Positions 47,624-59,889 of a stretch of DNA of 64,000 nt are shown one piece after another. The first letter of the stretch is position 1. Every line of letters starts with the position of its first letter. The notes beneath the pieces are model-generated. The model did no database searches and was not told where the DNA came from. It saw only the letters and a list, made by a program, of their open reading frames with translations. This DNA is from Xanthostigma xanthostigma (taxonomy: Eukaryota > Arthropoda > Insecta > Raphidioptera > Raphidiidae): contig OY754465.1 in assembly GCA_963575645.1 (NCBI GenBank), positions 1,612,001 through 1,676,000 of the forward strand. The letters are read 5' to 3'. The position numbers and the translations under genes are program-made.

Positions 47624-47860
47624 CAGGGGTGTCAGACTGATTTTTCTAAAGGGCCATTTATAAGATTTAGGATATGACTTAGCGGGCCAGACTCTAAATT
47701 AACAACTAAAACACATACTAAATTAAAATAATTATTTATTGAGTTTAAACCAATTTTCGTATAATTATGTCAGGTGTCTAAAATCCTCACTGGATAGATT
47801 CTGGTCGCGGGCCGTGTTCAGATGGCTTGAGGCCCGCGGGCCGTATCTTTGACACCACTG
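47624..47860. mobile_element. hAT-type MITE CAGGGGTGTCA
   Basis: The ends CAGGGGTGTCA and TGACACCACTG are flanked by a perfect 8-bp duplication TACTAGAG (47616-47623, 47861-47868). It is 237 bp. GGGCC motifs occur near both ends. Confidence 0.85.
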
Positions 47861-48168
47861 TACTAGAGTGTAATGCATTATTTTTTTATATGAAGAAAAT
47901 CATATGTAAGACAGTTGAGATTCCGATGAAATGAAACTTGAAAAATGGAAGATTTAAATTTGAACTAAATAACGAATCAAAATGTATTTTCGAGAAAGTA
48001 AAAAGTGTTGCTCAAAATGATTGTTTTCTTTGTCGTAACATCAGTAAAGGTAACCGGTAAAAGCAGTTATAAATATGTTTCATTATTAAGTATTAAGGAT
48101 TTAATTTATGAGGTATTAAATATTAATGAGGTACTAAAATTTATATATATGCTAAAGTTTTTATAAAC

Positions 48169-48315
48169 TCTGTTCCAACCGTCATAGTCATGCGTACTAG
48201 TTCCATGGTCATGCGCAACGAACGAAAGTGGTTGTATCGGTTTTGGAACACATTTTAGCTACTGTGCATGACTGTGACGGTTCTGTTACCGTTCGCAGAG
48301 AGATTGGAACAGAGC
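48169..48315. mobile_element. Short TIR element CTCTGTTCCAACC
   Basis: Inverted CTCTGTTCCAAYC ends bound about 147 bp, with GACCATGGAACTAGTACGC-like inner palindromes. It is related in layout to 55854-56012. Confidence 0.5.
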
Positions 48316-51300
48316 TATAGTTGGGATGATATGTAAAGTATACACGGCCCATGCATTGAACTGTACCGCTTATAATATATTGTGAAATTATGTATAACCT
48401 CACACTGTCAATTATTTTTGACCTCACTATAGCATATCGTCGAATGCAATACAGTTTTTAAAGTAATTAATTAAGAAACATATAAATATCTTGATTCAAA
48501 ATAGGTATTTGTAATATTTCCTACGTGGGAATTATTGCCTTTTTTCGAATAGTTTTGCAGTTACTCATAAAAATGATGTATAATTTTATGTAAACCGCTA
48601 AGGAAATACATTGTTTAGACTGGAAATGTTGAAGTGCAGATCCTGGACATTCACGACTTTTAATAATACTAAATTACATTTAATAGATTTGGGAATCCCT
48701 ACTTATTCATACCATTAATATAATGTATTTGCTTTTTTTATTAAAACATGAATTTTTCCACACGAAGTAGGTATAATTTGAAATACGAAAAATCTATGAC
48801 CAAATGATGAAGTAGGTTATGTCGACTTTTTGGTAATTTTTATACTTGAGATTTTCAGATATTATTTTTTTAGCTCTGTATATTAGTCTTATATGACAAA
48901 AAGCATCACGTATAGTGATTCCCAATAGGGACATCGTCGTTTGGAACAGTGGGACAGGTAAAAAACACGTTTCATAATAGGGACATGCGGTTGTTATACA
49001 TATTTTTAAGTATTTAAACAAATTTAATCGATCAATCGCAGTATATTATAATTGATTTTGATTTCTGAAGAGTAGCGCCATATAAATTAACAATCCAAAT
49101 GATATTTTTTACTTTTACCTATATATAATTTTTATATCACCACTTTGAAGTTTACTATCAAAATCGTTTCATAATAGGGCCATTTACCTTATACCTATTT
49201 ACTGTGTAAAATGTTAAGTATTTCAAAACGACGCGGCGAATTAACTATTAACCCTTAAGTAGTTCATTTCTATGAAAAAAAAACCACTATAAACTATACT
49301 ATACCAATCTCTACCTTGATTATATTATGAATTCATAAAAAAAATTACTAGCAAACTGGATTTTGTGTTTATTTTTTGCCGAGGATGGGGAGTATTGCTC
49401 TCGAAATATATATTCAATGATACAATTGTCGTGGTATAAGCAAGTGACTAAATTGTTGTTCGATATACTTTCCAACCACAGTATTTTATAACTTATTTTA
49501 CGAAAAAATATCACTTAACTCCCTTTGCTTTGCGACCACAAAAATAAGTACTACTTATTATTTAAAGATATTTATTAAAAAAAATACGTTGATATTTTTA
49601 GTGTATGTACAAAAACTATATTGTGGTATATATAATGAAAATTCTGCAATATAAGTTTTTGGGACTAGGTAAGCTTGTTTATAACTAGAGAACCGCTGAA
49701 TCGATTTGAATGAAGTATTTTTAGCTGAGTGAAAAGTTTGAGAGGTAGATGTACTTCACGAAATGTCGCTTTTATTTTTTTATGTACAATATGTACATAC
49801 TTATAATTTTATAATAATTAATTACAGTAATAATGATTTGTAATTATGACAAATTTATCCCGTAAAAAATACAAAAATGCGTTTGTTACTTTTTTGCGAT
49901 TTTTTTATATGTTAACAAGTTATGAAAAATATGAATGACCTATTATGTATATATTTAGTGAATGTATAAAATTTACTGAAATAAAAAAGCTTTAAAATTA
50001 TACACAAAACAATTTTTCGAAATAAACATCCTAAATTGTAAGTATATAATAGTTCACTTTTTTTAATTCTTTGATGTTTTTAAGAACTTTTGATACATCC
50101 TGTGTAACGTAAAACTTAAAATAAAATTCAATCAAGAAAAAATGAAGCTCACCTTTAAAAAATTCTGTTAAGATATGCTTTAAAATATTTGAAGAAGACA
50201 TTTGTAACTTATTTCCGAAAAAAAAATTTCAAAATAAAACAAACGTTAATATTGTTTTACTTTAAAAAAAATGTACAACCACTTTTTGGACTACTGGTTA
50301 TGCTGAACATAATTTTTGAAAAAAGCTCAAAAATCACAATAATGAATGAACACTTATTAACATTTGAAATAAAAAAAAAAATGAATTTATGAAGGAAACA
50401 AAATGACATGCACTAAACGATGCGAAGTGTGCTATGCGCTAGCTGTACGTGAAACAGATGAAATACGAGTGAGTCCATGGTCTGCTTACCCCACGAGTGT
50501 GTGCAATAATGAGAATTTGTTGGATTTTCCAGAATCGACTAATAACAGTTTTATATACCACGTACCTATGTACATAATATATGTCGCCACAAGGCACAGC
50601 CGCTTATTACAAATATTTGTTTGAGAGAGATTTGTTTTTAATTCCATTTTGCGCAAAAAAACCCTTCATTTTTAGATAAATTCTGCAACAGCCTAACAGG
50701 GGTGACTAGACTAGACTATTCCGGCCCGGGAACGTAAGATTCCAATCCCGTCATGAATACTATTTTACCATTCCAACCCACTAGTGGGGAATGGTACTAG
50801 TTTAGGGGGAATTTAACGTGAAGCGGACAGGAAAAAAGTCAGTTCTGAAATTCGTTCATATTAGGGCTAATTGTACTTCTAGTAGATATAAAGATGAACA
50901 CATAATATTTTTTTATGATGTTTATTTGGCCTTCTAAAAATACTCATAATTGAAATTACGATTTTTTGGAAGTAGTTTTTCGAATTGAAAAAAATTAAAA
51001 TAATATTTTAAACTTAGCGACTTGTATATACAATTTCCTGTTCTTCTTAAAAGAGGAATCAATTTTGAAAAAAACATTTTTCGTGTTCAAAACCGGAAGT
51101 AAACATTTCAAAACCAAATTTTGGAAACTTCGACCATTTTTTTTTATTTTCTTTATTTCAAAATACAGTTTAAAGTATATTTAAGTATAATACACTTAGA
51201 AATTTTAAAATGGGATCTGCATTAGTTAAGGAGTTGGCACATAAATAAGCTCCTAAGATCAAATTTCAGTTCGACATTAATTTGCGTATCTCCCTAACTA

Positions 51301-51570
51301 ATGCAGATTTTATTTAAAAAAAAAAAACATTTTTGTAAAAAATAGACATAAATGATTTTACCTTGTGGTTATAAATTTTATATCTTGTTTGGATAGTAAA
51401 TAGTAAACACATAATGTAATGAATGACCCATGAATCTATCATCCCAGACATCTGTCTAGGTACTACATAAATAATAATAATCTATGTACAAATCAAAAGT
51501 CTCTCCTCCCTTTTTCCTATTTTTTAACATAGAACACCTAAAAAGACGCTTTACAATATCTAAAATATTC
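48316..51570. other. Intergenic, unassigned
   Basis: Very AT-rich with only short chance frames. A palindrome-like CCCACTAGTGGGG is at about 50780. The kappaB-like decamer at 48691 is the only motif noted. Confidence 0.4.
48691..48700. promoter_or_regulatory. KappaB-like site upstream of cactus
   Basis: GGGAATCCCT, the same decamer as at 36940, lies about 6.2 kb upstream of the inferred cactus start in the interval shared with Ice2. Function is not shown. Confidence 0.3.
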
Positions 51571-51993
51571 ATATACTTACTTTTATTCTATACTGAGCAT
51601 ATAGGAATGAAATCGCAATCGAACTATTAGGGTGCAAACTGCAAACATATACTTCTGTCTTTTTTTACGCCGTAAGCACTGGCGTATCCAGGAGGGCAAA
51701 ACAAGCACGGGGGACACGTCTTAAGAAATTTCTAATTTGCCCCCTCCTGGGCCAAAAGCTGGGTACGCCCATGTTAACGTCATAGAAAAAGACACAGTTT
51801 TTAAGACAGAGATACTTTATTGATTATTCAGATTGAATGCAAGTACATCAACCAATCCTATCATCGGAGAAATCAGGGAATTACATCGAAGAAAGAGACT
51901 CAGATAAATTTTCGATACGCTTTGTTGCGTTCACTCACCGCACATTGAGTAGATAGGCAATGATTTATATATAGTTAATTAATAGATATATGG
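51571..51993 (-). mobile_element. Dispersed repeat (GGGCGTACCCAGCTTTTGGC family), copy 3
   Basis: This is the same family in inverse orientation, between cactus and Ice2. Confidence 0.6.
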
Positions 51994-52695
51994 AAATACT
52001 ACTTTTAAAAGTTAATCACAAACGTATAAAACATTCAACAAGAAAACAAAAGTTCCAATGGAACACCTTTACTTCCACCAGTTACAAATGCAAACTTAAA
52101 AGATCTTTTTAATTTAGCTACTGTATTTATGCTTTGCTTCATTTGTTCAATTGTCCTTTGTGAATTTGTCAAAATATAGAATATCATAGTTATTAGTTTC
52201 AAAACCAGCAAGAAACAAAGCTATTGCAAAATATTGAACATCTTTACCTCCACCACATATGAAGACGACAATTTGTTGAAGCGCTTAGGACAGAGATAAG
52301 CTTAGGACTTGAAAACACAAATACCTAGAACGTTTTTCTAGTAAGCAGTTTAAAAATGTATTTGAATAATTAATGCCAAAAGGCTTTCGAACAGTTTTCG
52401 AACAAATACCTACTGTTTTTATAAAGTGTTAATTTATTTGTTTTGCAAAATTCGGGTTCATTTAGTTACATTTTTTAGTTTGTTACATGAACTAAACATA
52501 GATAAAATTAAATAAATAGAAAATATTGCTAAACAAAATCGTATAATCGTTTTTTTAAATACGATAAGAGCCGAAGGGGTCTACGAATACTTTGATGTGT
52601 TTATTTTGTCATATTCGTGATTATTTATTTTTTCATGTAAGGATCAGAAATATAATTTTTTTGGTTAAGTAATAAGTATTATGTGTACATTTTAT

Positions 52696-52910
52696 TAAAA
52701 AAATTGGTTGTCTGTAAAGTCGGTTTACGGACGATAGTTTTACGTCATAACGTATTCCGTAATACATAACCTAAATTTCAGTAGCTGTCAAACTTGGGCC
52801 GAAGCATACTGCGCTCTCGCTTGTACGCACAGGGTCAGGCGGAACGTTACACTTTTTCGTGCGTGCAGCTGGTGTTTCATCAATTTATAAGACGTTATCA
52901 CGTCAAAAAA
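52696..52910 (+). mobile_element. TTGGTTGTCTGTAAAG-family element, copy 3
   Basis: This compact copy is about 215 bp and shows both ends of the family clearly. Confidence 0.65.
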
Positions 52911-53416
52911 CTCCAAGGAGTATTCCAACTCTAAATGATATAACTGTGCACATTTGTCATATACAGCTCCAATATTTTTCTATTTAGAAATTAATTATAA
53001 AAACCTAATTGATATCTAAACAATTACGAAACGATTTTCCTTATAGATAAATTGGCGATTACAATGGGTACTTATTGTTAATATCGAATATTGTGCATGT
53101 TTACTGTTATATTTTAATTTAGACGGAAATCCACTATTTAAAATTATGCTCACGTAGTGCTGAAAAAAATAACATTACCACACGTACTTTCTCTTCTAGA
53201 AAAATAAAAACAAACTTTACGTCATTGGTTTACCAAGAATCCTTTATTGATGGAAAACTGTGACGGCAAAAAAATTAAATTTATTAATACTTCATTTTGA
53301 ATATGCAAAAATATTTCGAATAAAATAATAATTTCTTTTTTTCCTTATAAAAAATGTAAACATTTGAGATCAGCAATGTAAAAAATAGTTAATAATTATT
53401 TTCAAGCAGTAGGTTT

Positions 53417-54033
53417 TAGTCCAATCAATGAATAACTCAAAAGGGGTGTAGAGTGCGTGAGCAGGGACCTAAGCGATTCTTTCAGAAACTTGTTCAGGGT
53501 CCTTAGGGAGTAAACATACCAAAAGTCCTAACGTTTAGGAGGTGAGCCGGAAGGTATCTACCACTTTTGGGGTTTCAGCTTAGGACTCAAAAACAGTACA
53601 TCGCATGGGAAAAAATTCTTATGCCAAATTAAAGCTCATAAAATTTTATACAGCTTTCTTTCTATACACTTTTTTCAAATACTGAACCGTTTTTGAGCTA
53701 CACGCCCCAGAAAAGTGAAAGTTTTCGAAAAAAGACTTTTATCTCTGCATATTTTTGAAAAAATATATAGAAAGAAAGCTGTATAAAATATTATGATCTT
53801 TAATTTGGCATAAGAAATTTTTCCCATGCGACGTACCGTTTTTGAACTCTAAGCTAAAACCCCAAAAGTGGTACCTTCCTGGTGCCCCCCTCTCTCGGGC
53901 TCACCTCCTAAACGTCAGGACTTTTGGTATGGTTACTCCCTAAGCACCTTGAACAAGTTTGTGAAGGATCTTCTCACGCACTCTACAACTTCTTTATTGA
54001 CTGGACTATTTAATAGTCCAGTCAATAAAGAAG
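53417..54033. mobile_element. Long foldback element with extra terminal hairpin
   Basis: TAGTCCAATCAATGAATAA at the left matches the right end near 54008 in inverse, with arms of about 280 bp (CATACCAAAAGTCCTAACGT, CCACTTTTGGGGTTT). The right end is followed by a second inverted copy of its last 20 bases (53989-54033). Confidence 0.6.
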
Positions 54034-54175
54034 TTTAATTTAACATCAAAAATCTAAACATGAAATAGGTAAATTACACTGTTCAAAGACTGGTTGATTC
54101 AGACTTCAGACAGCCGAAACAGTAGAGAAACTTCTCCAATATTCGTGCTAAGACTGAAACTAATATGATGCTAAC

Positions 54176-54345
54176 AGGGCCCGATCCAGCTATTTCGCCT
54201 TTTACCCATACGTTGTTCCATAGATGGTGCAATTTTTTTTTTGTTTAACCATCTTTCACATTTTCGCCGCCAAAGCCGCGCCGCCCTCAATTTTGCCGCC
54301 CTGGGCAATTGCCCGGTTTGCCCTCCCCTAGATAGGGCTCTGGAT
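54176..54345. mobile_element. hAT-like remnant
   Basis: CAGGGCCCGATCC at the left and GATAGGGCTCTGG at the right, with CCGCCCTGGGCAATTGCCCG inside, resemble a common hAT MITE layout. The boundaries are approximate. Confidence 0.4.
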
Positions 54346-55853
54346 GCTAAGTATCTATCTATCGATAGAAGGATATTTTTCTAAAACAACTTGTTTGAAT
54401 CTTGAAAGCTTGTAAGTCACTAAAAACTTAAAATCGAATTTTACAAGATCGCAAGACTTCCCCTTAAGTGAACAGCGAATATGGGATGTAAAACATCTGC
54501 ACATCTGACATCAGACTATAGAAGAGAGGTTCATCAGACTATATAAGTGCATTATTAGTACGGTATGCATGGGTTCATCTGAAGATACCAGCGGTCGCGC
54601 TGAGTATGTTGACCCTGGGAAATTCTCATCCAACTCGTGGTTTCATTGTTATACAGGTGTACAAATTTCATTTTAACATCACAGAACCATATATGACCAG
54701 CATCAAGCGCGGGAAAAAATTTAGCCTCATAAAAGGCGTCTCGAGTTCAATTCAGGGCGAAACAATATATTAAGTTAAACACTAAAAAATGAGATGCGTT
54801 AAAGATTGAGATGGATAGTTTTTGGGACAAAAGAAACCAAACGTAATAATTATTATTGTCATGAATACTATAGCTCTGCAAGGACTATACTAAGACATAG
54901 TGACATATGGTACGAGCTGTGATAATATGTAAAAACGAGTGTTAGTGAATTTTAACAGTGCTCGGTACTCCTTAAAAAATAATTATTGTCATGAATACTA
55001 AAGAAGGACTACACTAAGGACGTAGTGACGTATACCTATATTATGTACGAGCTGTGACAATATGTAAAAACGAGTTTAACAATTCTCGGTACTCATTATA
55101 AAATGGCTGATTTTCACTCCATTTTCAGTATATTTTCAAACTTACGGTTGAACTGGTTCAATTTGTTAGAACGCCTACGTTTGTGTTATTTTACGCACTA
55201 GTGTTCAATGACTCAGTTTACAACCACTATACACGCATTAAGAGCAGTTATTTTATAGGGAGTAGTGCCTCTGTACGAGAAAAGAATTATTTTAGACCCT
55301 GGCCACCTAATCGAATCCTATTACCGTGAAAAAAATACTCAAATAATGGACACTAACTGAAAAAAGTGTATTATATTTATGAAAAACTCAAAGAGTGAAG
55401 GAAGATTTCTTTAAAGAAAAAACATAATCATTAAGAAATAAGTTATTGTCGAAAAATTATCATCATTGAAACAACATAAATATGCGCCTTTTGGAACGAA
55501 CAACTTACGGCTTACCGGAACATATTTTTGTCTGTTATAATTTAATTTGACTACACTTCAAATATTTATAAATCTGTTTATAGGAGTTGTAGTCTAGGTT
55601 TGCAAGGATTTGGATTACATCTTCCCAATTAGTAGGTACATGTTGCAATTTTGTTATTGTTGTTAGTTAGGATCATGTACCTTAATTGAGAAAATAGGGG
55701 ACATTGGAATAGAATATGATATAGGTTTCCTTCACCAGTTTCACATTTACACATGGAGTACCTATATAAATTAAAAAAATCTCTTCTATAGACAACTGAT
55801 TTATGAAAAATATTCCATTGGCAGTTCTGGAATAGGAAATCAATAGTGATATT
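54346..55853. other. Intergenic, apart from one tandem duplication
   Basis: Outside 54844-55101 nothing was recognised. Confidence 0.4.
54844..55101 (+). repeat. Direct tandem duplication of about 125 bp
   Basis: Two diverged units start AATAATTATT...GTCATGAATACTA and end CTCGGTACTC(C/A)TTA. No known class. Confidence 0.6.
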
Positions 55854-56012
55854 AAGTTCGTTCCAAGCAGCCAGTGAACGGTTTCGGAACTGCCAGCCGC
55901 ATGCGCACTAGGTAAAACGAAGCTGTTAGTGGCGATTTTAGAACACGTTTTACCTAGTGCGCATGCGGGTGACGGTTTCGGAACCGTTCACTGGCTGCTT
56001 GGAACGAACCTA
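55854..56012. mobile_element. Palindromic MITE
   Basis: The arms GTTCGTTCCAAGCAGCCAGT and CGCATGCGCACTAGGTAAAA fold back almost perfectly over 159 bp. Confidence 0.6.
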
Positions 56013-56575
56013 TTGTATTCAAGACCGTAGCCTGCAAATTTTTTGAATCCGACATTTGTTAGTATTCTGTTTTTTTGATTACGCCATTATTTTTAAAAAT
56101 CAACTTATAGGTACACGGCATGCTTATTCTAATAATCTCTGCAAACAATTCGGGTTGGGGGGGGAGGTCAGCGCTATGATAGTATTATGATGAAATTAAA
56201 TTTGTTATAAGAATTTGCGATCGACTTTAGTAAATATGCCGTTTCATGTAAAACACCATATGAATTATATACAGTTGTCACGCTTGGACACCCCTTTGAC
56301 ATGAAGGGAAACCCAAAACGTTTGTTTAAAATACGATAAAATAAATAAAGCAAAATAAGAGGAAATGCTTAGCATATTGCTCAAATAAGATAATGAATGT
56401 TGAACGGCAGTTTTATAGGGTTTTGTTAAAGAAACATTAATTATTGCTTGTGTAGATGACTTTTGTGCTTCGGGGGGCGTTTGTTGATTTCATCAATCTA
56501 TTCAGTGTCGTAAATCATATTATGTATAATAAAGTTTAAAAAAACATCATATATATTAATACGTTAAGGTTAAGA

Positions 56576-57121
56576 TGTTTGCCTCCCTTTTAGAAAAAAA
56601 CACACAATTTCTCCATATAAATTATATATCATTTTACAGATAATTGCTTGCTCTACTGACATCGACAACTAAAAAATTTATTATTGCTTTTGTTTTTGTA
56701 AATTAATTAATTAACAGCAACGCTGAACAACGTCTGCCATCTGATGGCTTTTGAAACAACGTCAACACTTCGATCTGTCATCTGACCTTCATATTGTAAA
56801 TACTGCATACTGCCATCCGACGGCTTTAATTTTGAAACAGCGTGCAACGCTGAACAACGTCACAGTAATGCTGCATGATGCCATCTGACGGCTTAGCTCA
56901 ACGCTTTTGCTACTTGCGCCTCTATATGACAATTTTAGTAAAATATTTCTTCGATCTGTCATCTGAGCTTCATATTGTAATACAACAAAAAGAAGAACGT
57001 TATAAGCAGTGTGCAAAATTAGAAACGAATTGAATACCTGCAATCATATTTAAAAAATAATTTTGTAAAGTGATAATTATTATACTTATTTAGTGCGAAT
57101 AATTCGCACAGGTCATACTAG
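56576..57121 (+). mobile_element. Helitron-like element, family 2, copy 2
   Basis: This is a close copy of 5231-5798 in the same orientation, with hairpin at 57093-57109 and CTAG ending at 57121 before a T. It differs mainly by small deletions in the internal repeats. Confidence 0.6.
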
Positions 57122-57642
57122 TTTTACTATAATAGGGCAACAAACTGAGATAACATATCTTCTCTATGACTGAGATCTAGAACTGATCTAGAAGAACTTC
57201 GAATCCCTATCGTGTTTACCTCACTGGGGACTACAAAATTCCCAGTAAAAACGACTTATCGTTGTTCATTATTGATTAATGAGTCTCTGTAAAAAATTAA
57301 CGTAGAGATAAAAAAGTTCGTTCACTAATAAGAGTGCTCTTCCGAACTAGTTAGTGCTCAAACTACAATAATAAAAAAACAATTGAACAATTGTTGTTTT
57401 GGGTAAATTGCAGAGATGGTTGTGGTCGAGTAAGCGTTGTCTCTGTTATCGGTGGCATAGGATAACCGTTTTTTTGGGTGATCGGAAGTGACCCCTTTTT
57501 CACGGTCCGGCCAACTCCAGCCTGCCAACCATTGTATTTTTCTTTTAAGCAGGGTTTAAATTTCCCAAATATCCATGAACTGGCCTATTCGGAGGTCCAC
57601 AGTGTTTTAGTGTTAAGGGCTCTCCTGCTATAAGGTTTAAAT
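57122..57642. other. Intergenic upstream of Ice2, with an orphan frame
   Basis: A minus-strand frame ending near 57545 reads LIAGEPLTLKHCGPPNRPVH then GYLGNLNPA. It looks protein-like but matches no family that was recognised and is cut by the MITE at 57643. Confidence 0.3.
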
Positions 57643-57898
57643 CACGAAGTCTTGCTGTGTTTCGAGACGGACCGTTTTTCTGGCGCACGCGAGATGGCGC
57701 TGTTATCACATGGGAAAACTTCGGTTCTTTCCGCCTGTTTTCGCCATAGTTACCAAAGTTGTTTAACTTCACAGACACTATACACATATAAGCCACGAAT
57801 GTGTGTGCGTTACCCAGTAGCTGACGCCATATTAGTTCATGCGACAGATATCGGTCCACCGCTACGCTCGAGCTGGTTTTCCTGGTTATGACTTCGTG
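57643..57898 (+). mobile_element. MITE with CACGAAGTC ends, copy 2
   Basis: CACGAAGTC inverted ends are flanked by GTTTAAAT and GTTTGAAT, an 8-bp duplication with one difference, which points to the hAT group. It lies 285 bp upstream of the Ice2 start codon. Confidence 0.7.
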
Positions 57899-58182
57899 GT
57901 TTGAATATTTCGGAATGATTATGATTGGTTAATGGTTACCCACACCACGGCATTTCCGTGATATTTCCGATTTTCTGGGTTTTCTGATGGTTTTACGTTT
58001 CATGTGATGTTACCCTAACTCCATCAAAAAGACAAAAATCAGGCCTACCACCATTATAAAAAAATACAATCTGGCAAATTTCTGGCGTTTGTCCGTGTAT
58101 GTGAAAGCACCCATATGCAGGTGTCAAATGTGAACTTTAAGGTTAGGTTTTGATACGATTAAGGACAAAACAAGATTATAGG

Positions 58183-58208
58183 ATGGAAGTATTTAAAAAT
58201 TTAACATG
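58183..58208 (+). CDS. Ice2: Ice2/NARG2 exon 1 (start)
   Basis: This short exon reads ATG GAA GTA TTT AAA AAT TTA ACA TG, then a donor GTGAGC. It gives MEVFKNLT and two bases of a tryptophan codon completed by the first base of exon 2 (WGIKEAAQLDK). It was chosen because phase and donor both fit and no better upstream start was found. The assignment of this exon is inference from phase; the following exons are firmer. No clear core promoter was recognised in the preceding 280 bp. Confidence 0.6.
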
Positions 58209-58470
58209 GTGAGCATTATATCTCTGTTTATTTATTTACATAAAAATTTCAAAAGTTTACGTATACCAAAGTTTTATAAATGGCTAATGACAACAAAAAA
58301 AATGTTCACAAACTATTCATAAATACGTTTCACAAGAACAATTTTGAATCTTCCATGTATGACAAAGGCTTATTGTCTCAGTTATCGAGCGTTTAAAATT
58401 TACAACCATTATTTTCAAATTCTGTGCTCGTTTGATATAATCGTAAATTCTAAATGTTTTTTATTTTTAG

Positions 58471-58777
58471 GGGAATAAAAGAAGCTGCACAACTAGACAA
58501 ACAACCGCATTTCATAAATGAAGAAACGTTTTCCAAGTCGACAGTTTTCGGCAAACCGAATTGGCAACTAATAAAAGATAACTCGTTGGTTGATGCAAAC
58601 GGAGTTACTGACCATTTAAAATTTAAAAATGTTCCCGGCTACAGACCATTGCCCACCAGTTCCAAAGCAAGTCTTACACGAAGTGAACATACGCAGTGCT
58701 TGTCGGCTCTAAAAGTTCTATTGTCAGGCCAAAGTAACATTTCCAATACAGAAAGATACAATATTCAAAAATACAAT
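58471..58777 (+). CDS. Ice2: Ice2/NARG2 exon 2
   Basis: This exon encodes about residues 9-111 of a protein whose later exons match little elongation complex subunit 2 (ICE2/NARG2). In animals this protein acts with ICE1 and ELL to support RNA polymerase II transcription of snRNA genes. The exon runs from TTTTTAG at 58470 to the donor GTAAGT at 58778 and ends on a codon boundary. It holds VPGYRPLPTSSKASLTRSEH followed by TQCLSALKVLLSG, which lines up with the region of human ICE2 reading VPYPRFSRFSQREQRSYVDL. The similarity is recalled by eye; a profile search would confirm it. Confidence 0.8.
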
Positions 58778-58804
58778 GTAAGTATTTTGACATAGTGTAA
58801 AGGT

Positions 58805-59448
58805 GGCACTTCACATGGCTATTTGTGTTCGCTATTGGGTGTTTGTTGTATTTGGCAAAATATATGGTAAAATTTTACTTATTCGTCGCTTTCGATTATG
58901 GAATGCACCTTAACTACCTTAACTATTACTTTAGTAATAGTTAAGGTGCGTTCTAAATTTGCCATAATCGAAAGCGACGAATAAGTAAAATTTTACCAAA
59001 TATATGACGTTCAAGACAAACATGCAAATAGAGGCAAATACGACCATCCACACATGGCAGTCAAATAACAAACACACAAACATTTGGCAGCAGAACGCAA
59101 GGTTCAAAATTCCAGGAATTTTAGCACTGTTTCATTGTCCCAATTCATTTTCAATAGTAATTGTTCCAGTTCTCGCTCACAGCACAGACACAAAAATACT
59201 GCACGTCCGCACAGGTTCACGGCGCGTGCGCTTCTGAATATAGCCATTGTGTGGACGGTTTATTTGCGTATTTGCCTATTTCACTCCTTTGATGTGCCTC
59301 GAAAAATCGACAAGCGCACGGTTACGCGTATTTGGTATTGGCCTTATTTGTCAAATAGGCAAATAAGGCCAACACTTTGTCAAATAGACTGTCCACACTT
59401 GGTAATTGTTTGCCAAATACACAAATACAAATAGCCATGTGAAGTGCC
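58805..59448. mobile_element. TIR element in Ice2 intron 2
   Basis: The ends GGCACTTCACATGGCTATTT and complement bound 644 bp. A second, stronger hairpin lies inside at about 58852-59008 (TTTACTTATTCGTCGCTTTC and complement). An open frame at 59084-59434 lies within it and was not recognised. Confidence 0.65.
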
Positions 59449-59605
59449 GGCATAACGTTGCATCAGTGTTATGTACACAGAAAACAATCGTTTGGTAGAA
59501 TCTGATATTTCGCTACAGTGGAAATCGGTTTAATTGAACAAACCCGCGCGTGTTCCTGTTTGTATGATGTGAAATTATAATTTAATATTTGTATCTTGAT
59601 TGCAG

Positions 59606-59857
59606 CAAATAAAACATAAAATTATTTTGGAACAGTCAAAATTTTCCCATTTTGTGCGAGAGAAATGGAATAATAAAAAAGATTCGATAACACAAGAAAT
59701 AAAACCTAGTATTGAAATGATTGTAAATGATTTCACGAGAAGACAAAAAGAAAGATATTTACTATATCCACGTTATTACAAGAAATTGACAATGCTGCCG
59801 CTTGTTTTTCAAGAAAAATCCGTAGAAATGTTTGTTGAGAAACATTTATTAGAAATT
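59606..59857 (+). CDS. Ice2: Ice2/NARG2 exon 3
   Basis: This exon encodes about residues 112-195, QIKHKIILEQSKFSHFVREK through FVEKHLLEI, a basic and helix-rich segment. The acceptor is TTGCAG at 59600-59605 and the donor GTAAGT begins at 59858; both ends are in phase 0. It corresponds by position to the helical N-terminal half of ICE2 (human segment with EVTEFLKFLQNSAKKCAQDY). The intron before it contains a 644-bp inverted-repeat transposon, and the one after it two more elements. Confidence 0.8.
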
Positions 59858-59889
59858 GTAAGTATTTATCTTTATTAGCCCTGCATTAT

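Noticed and set aside
59084-59434. A 116-codon frame in Ice2 intron 2
   Set aside because: It lies within the 644-bp inverted-repeat element, crosses the terminal repeat and has no recognised domain.
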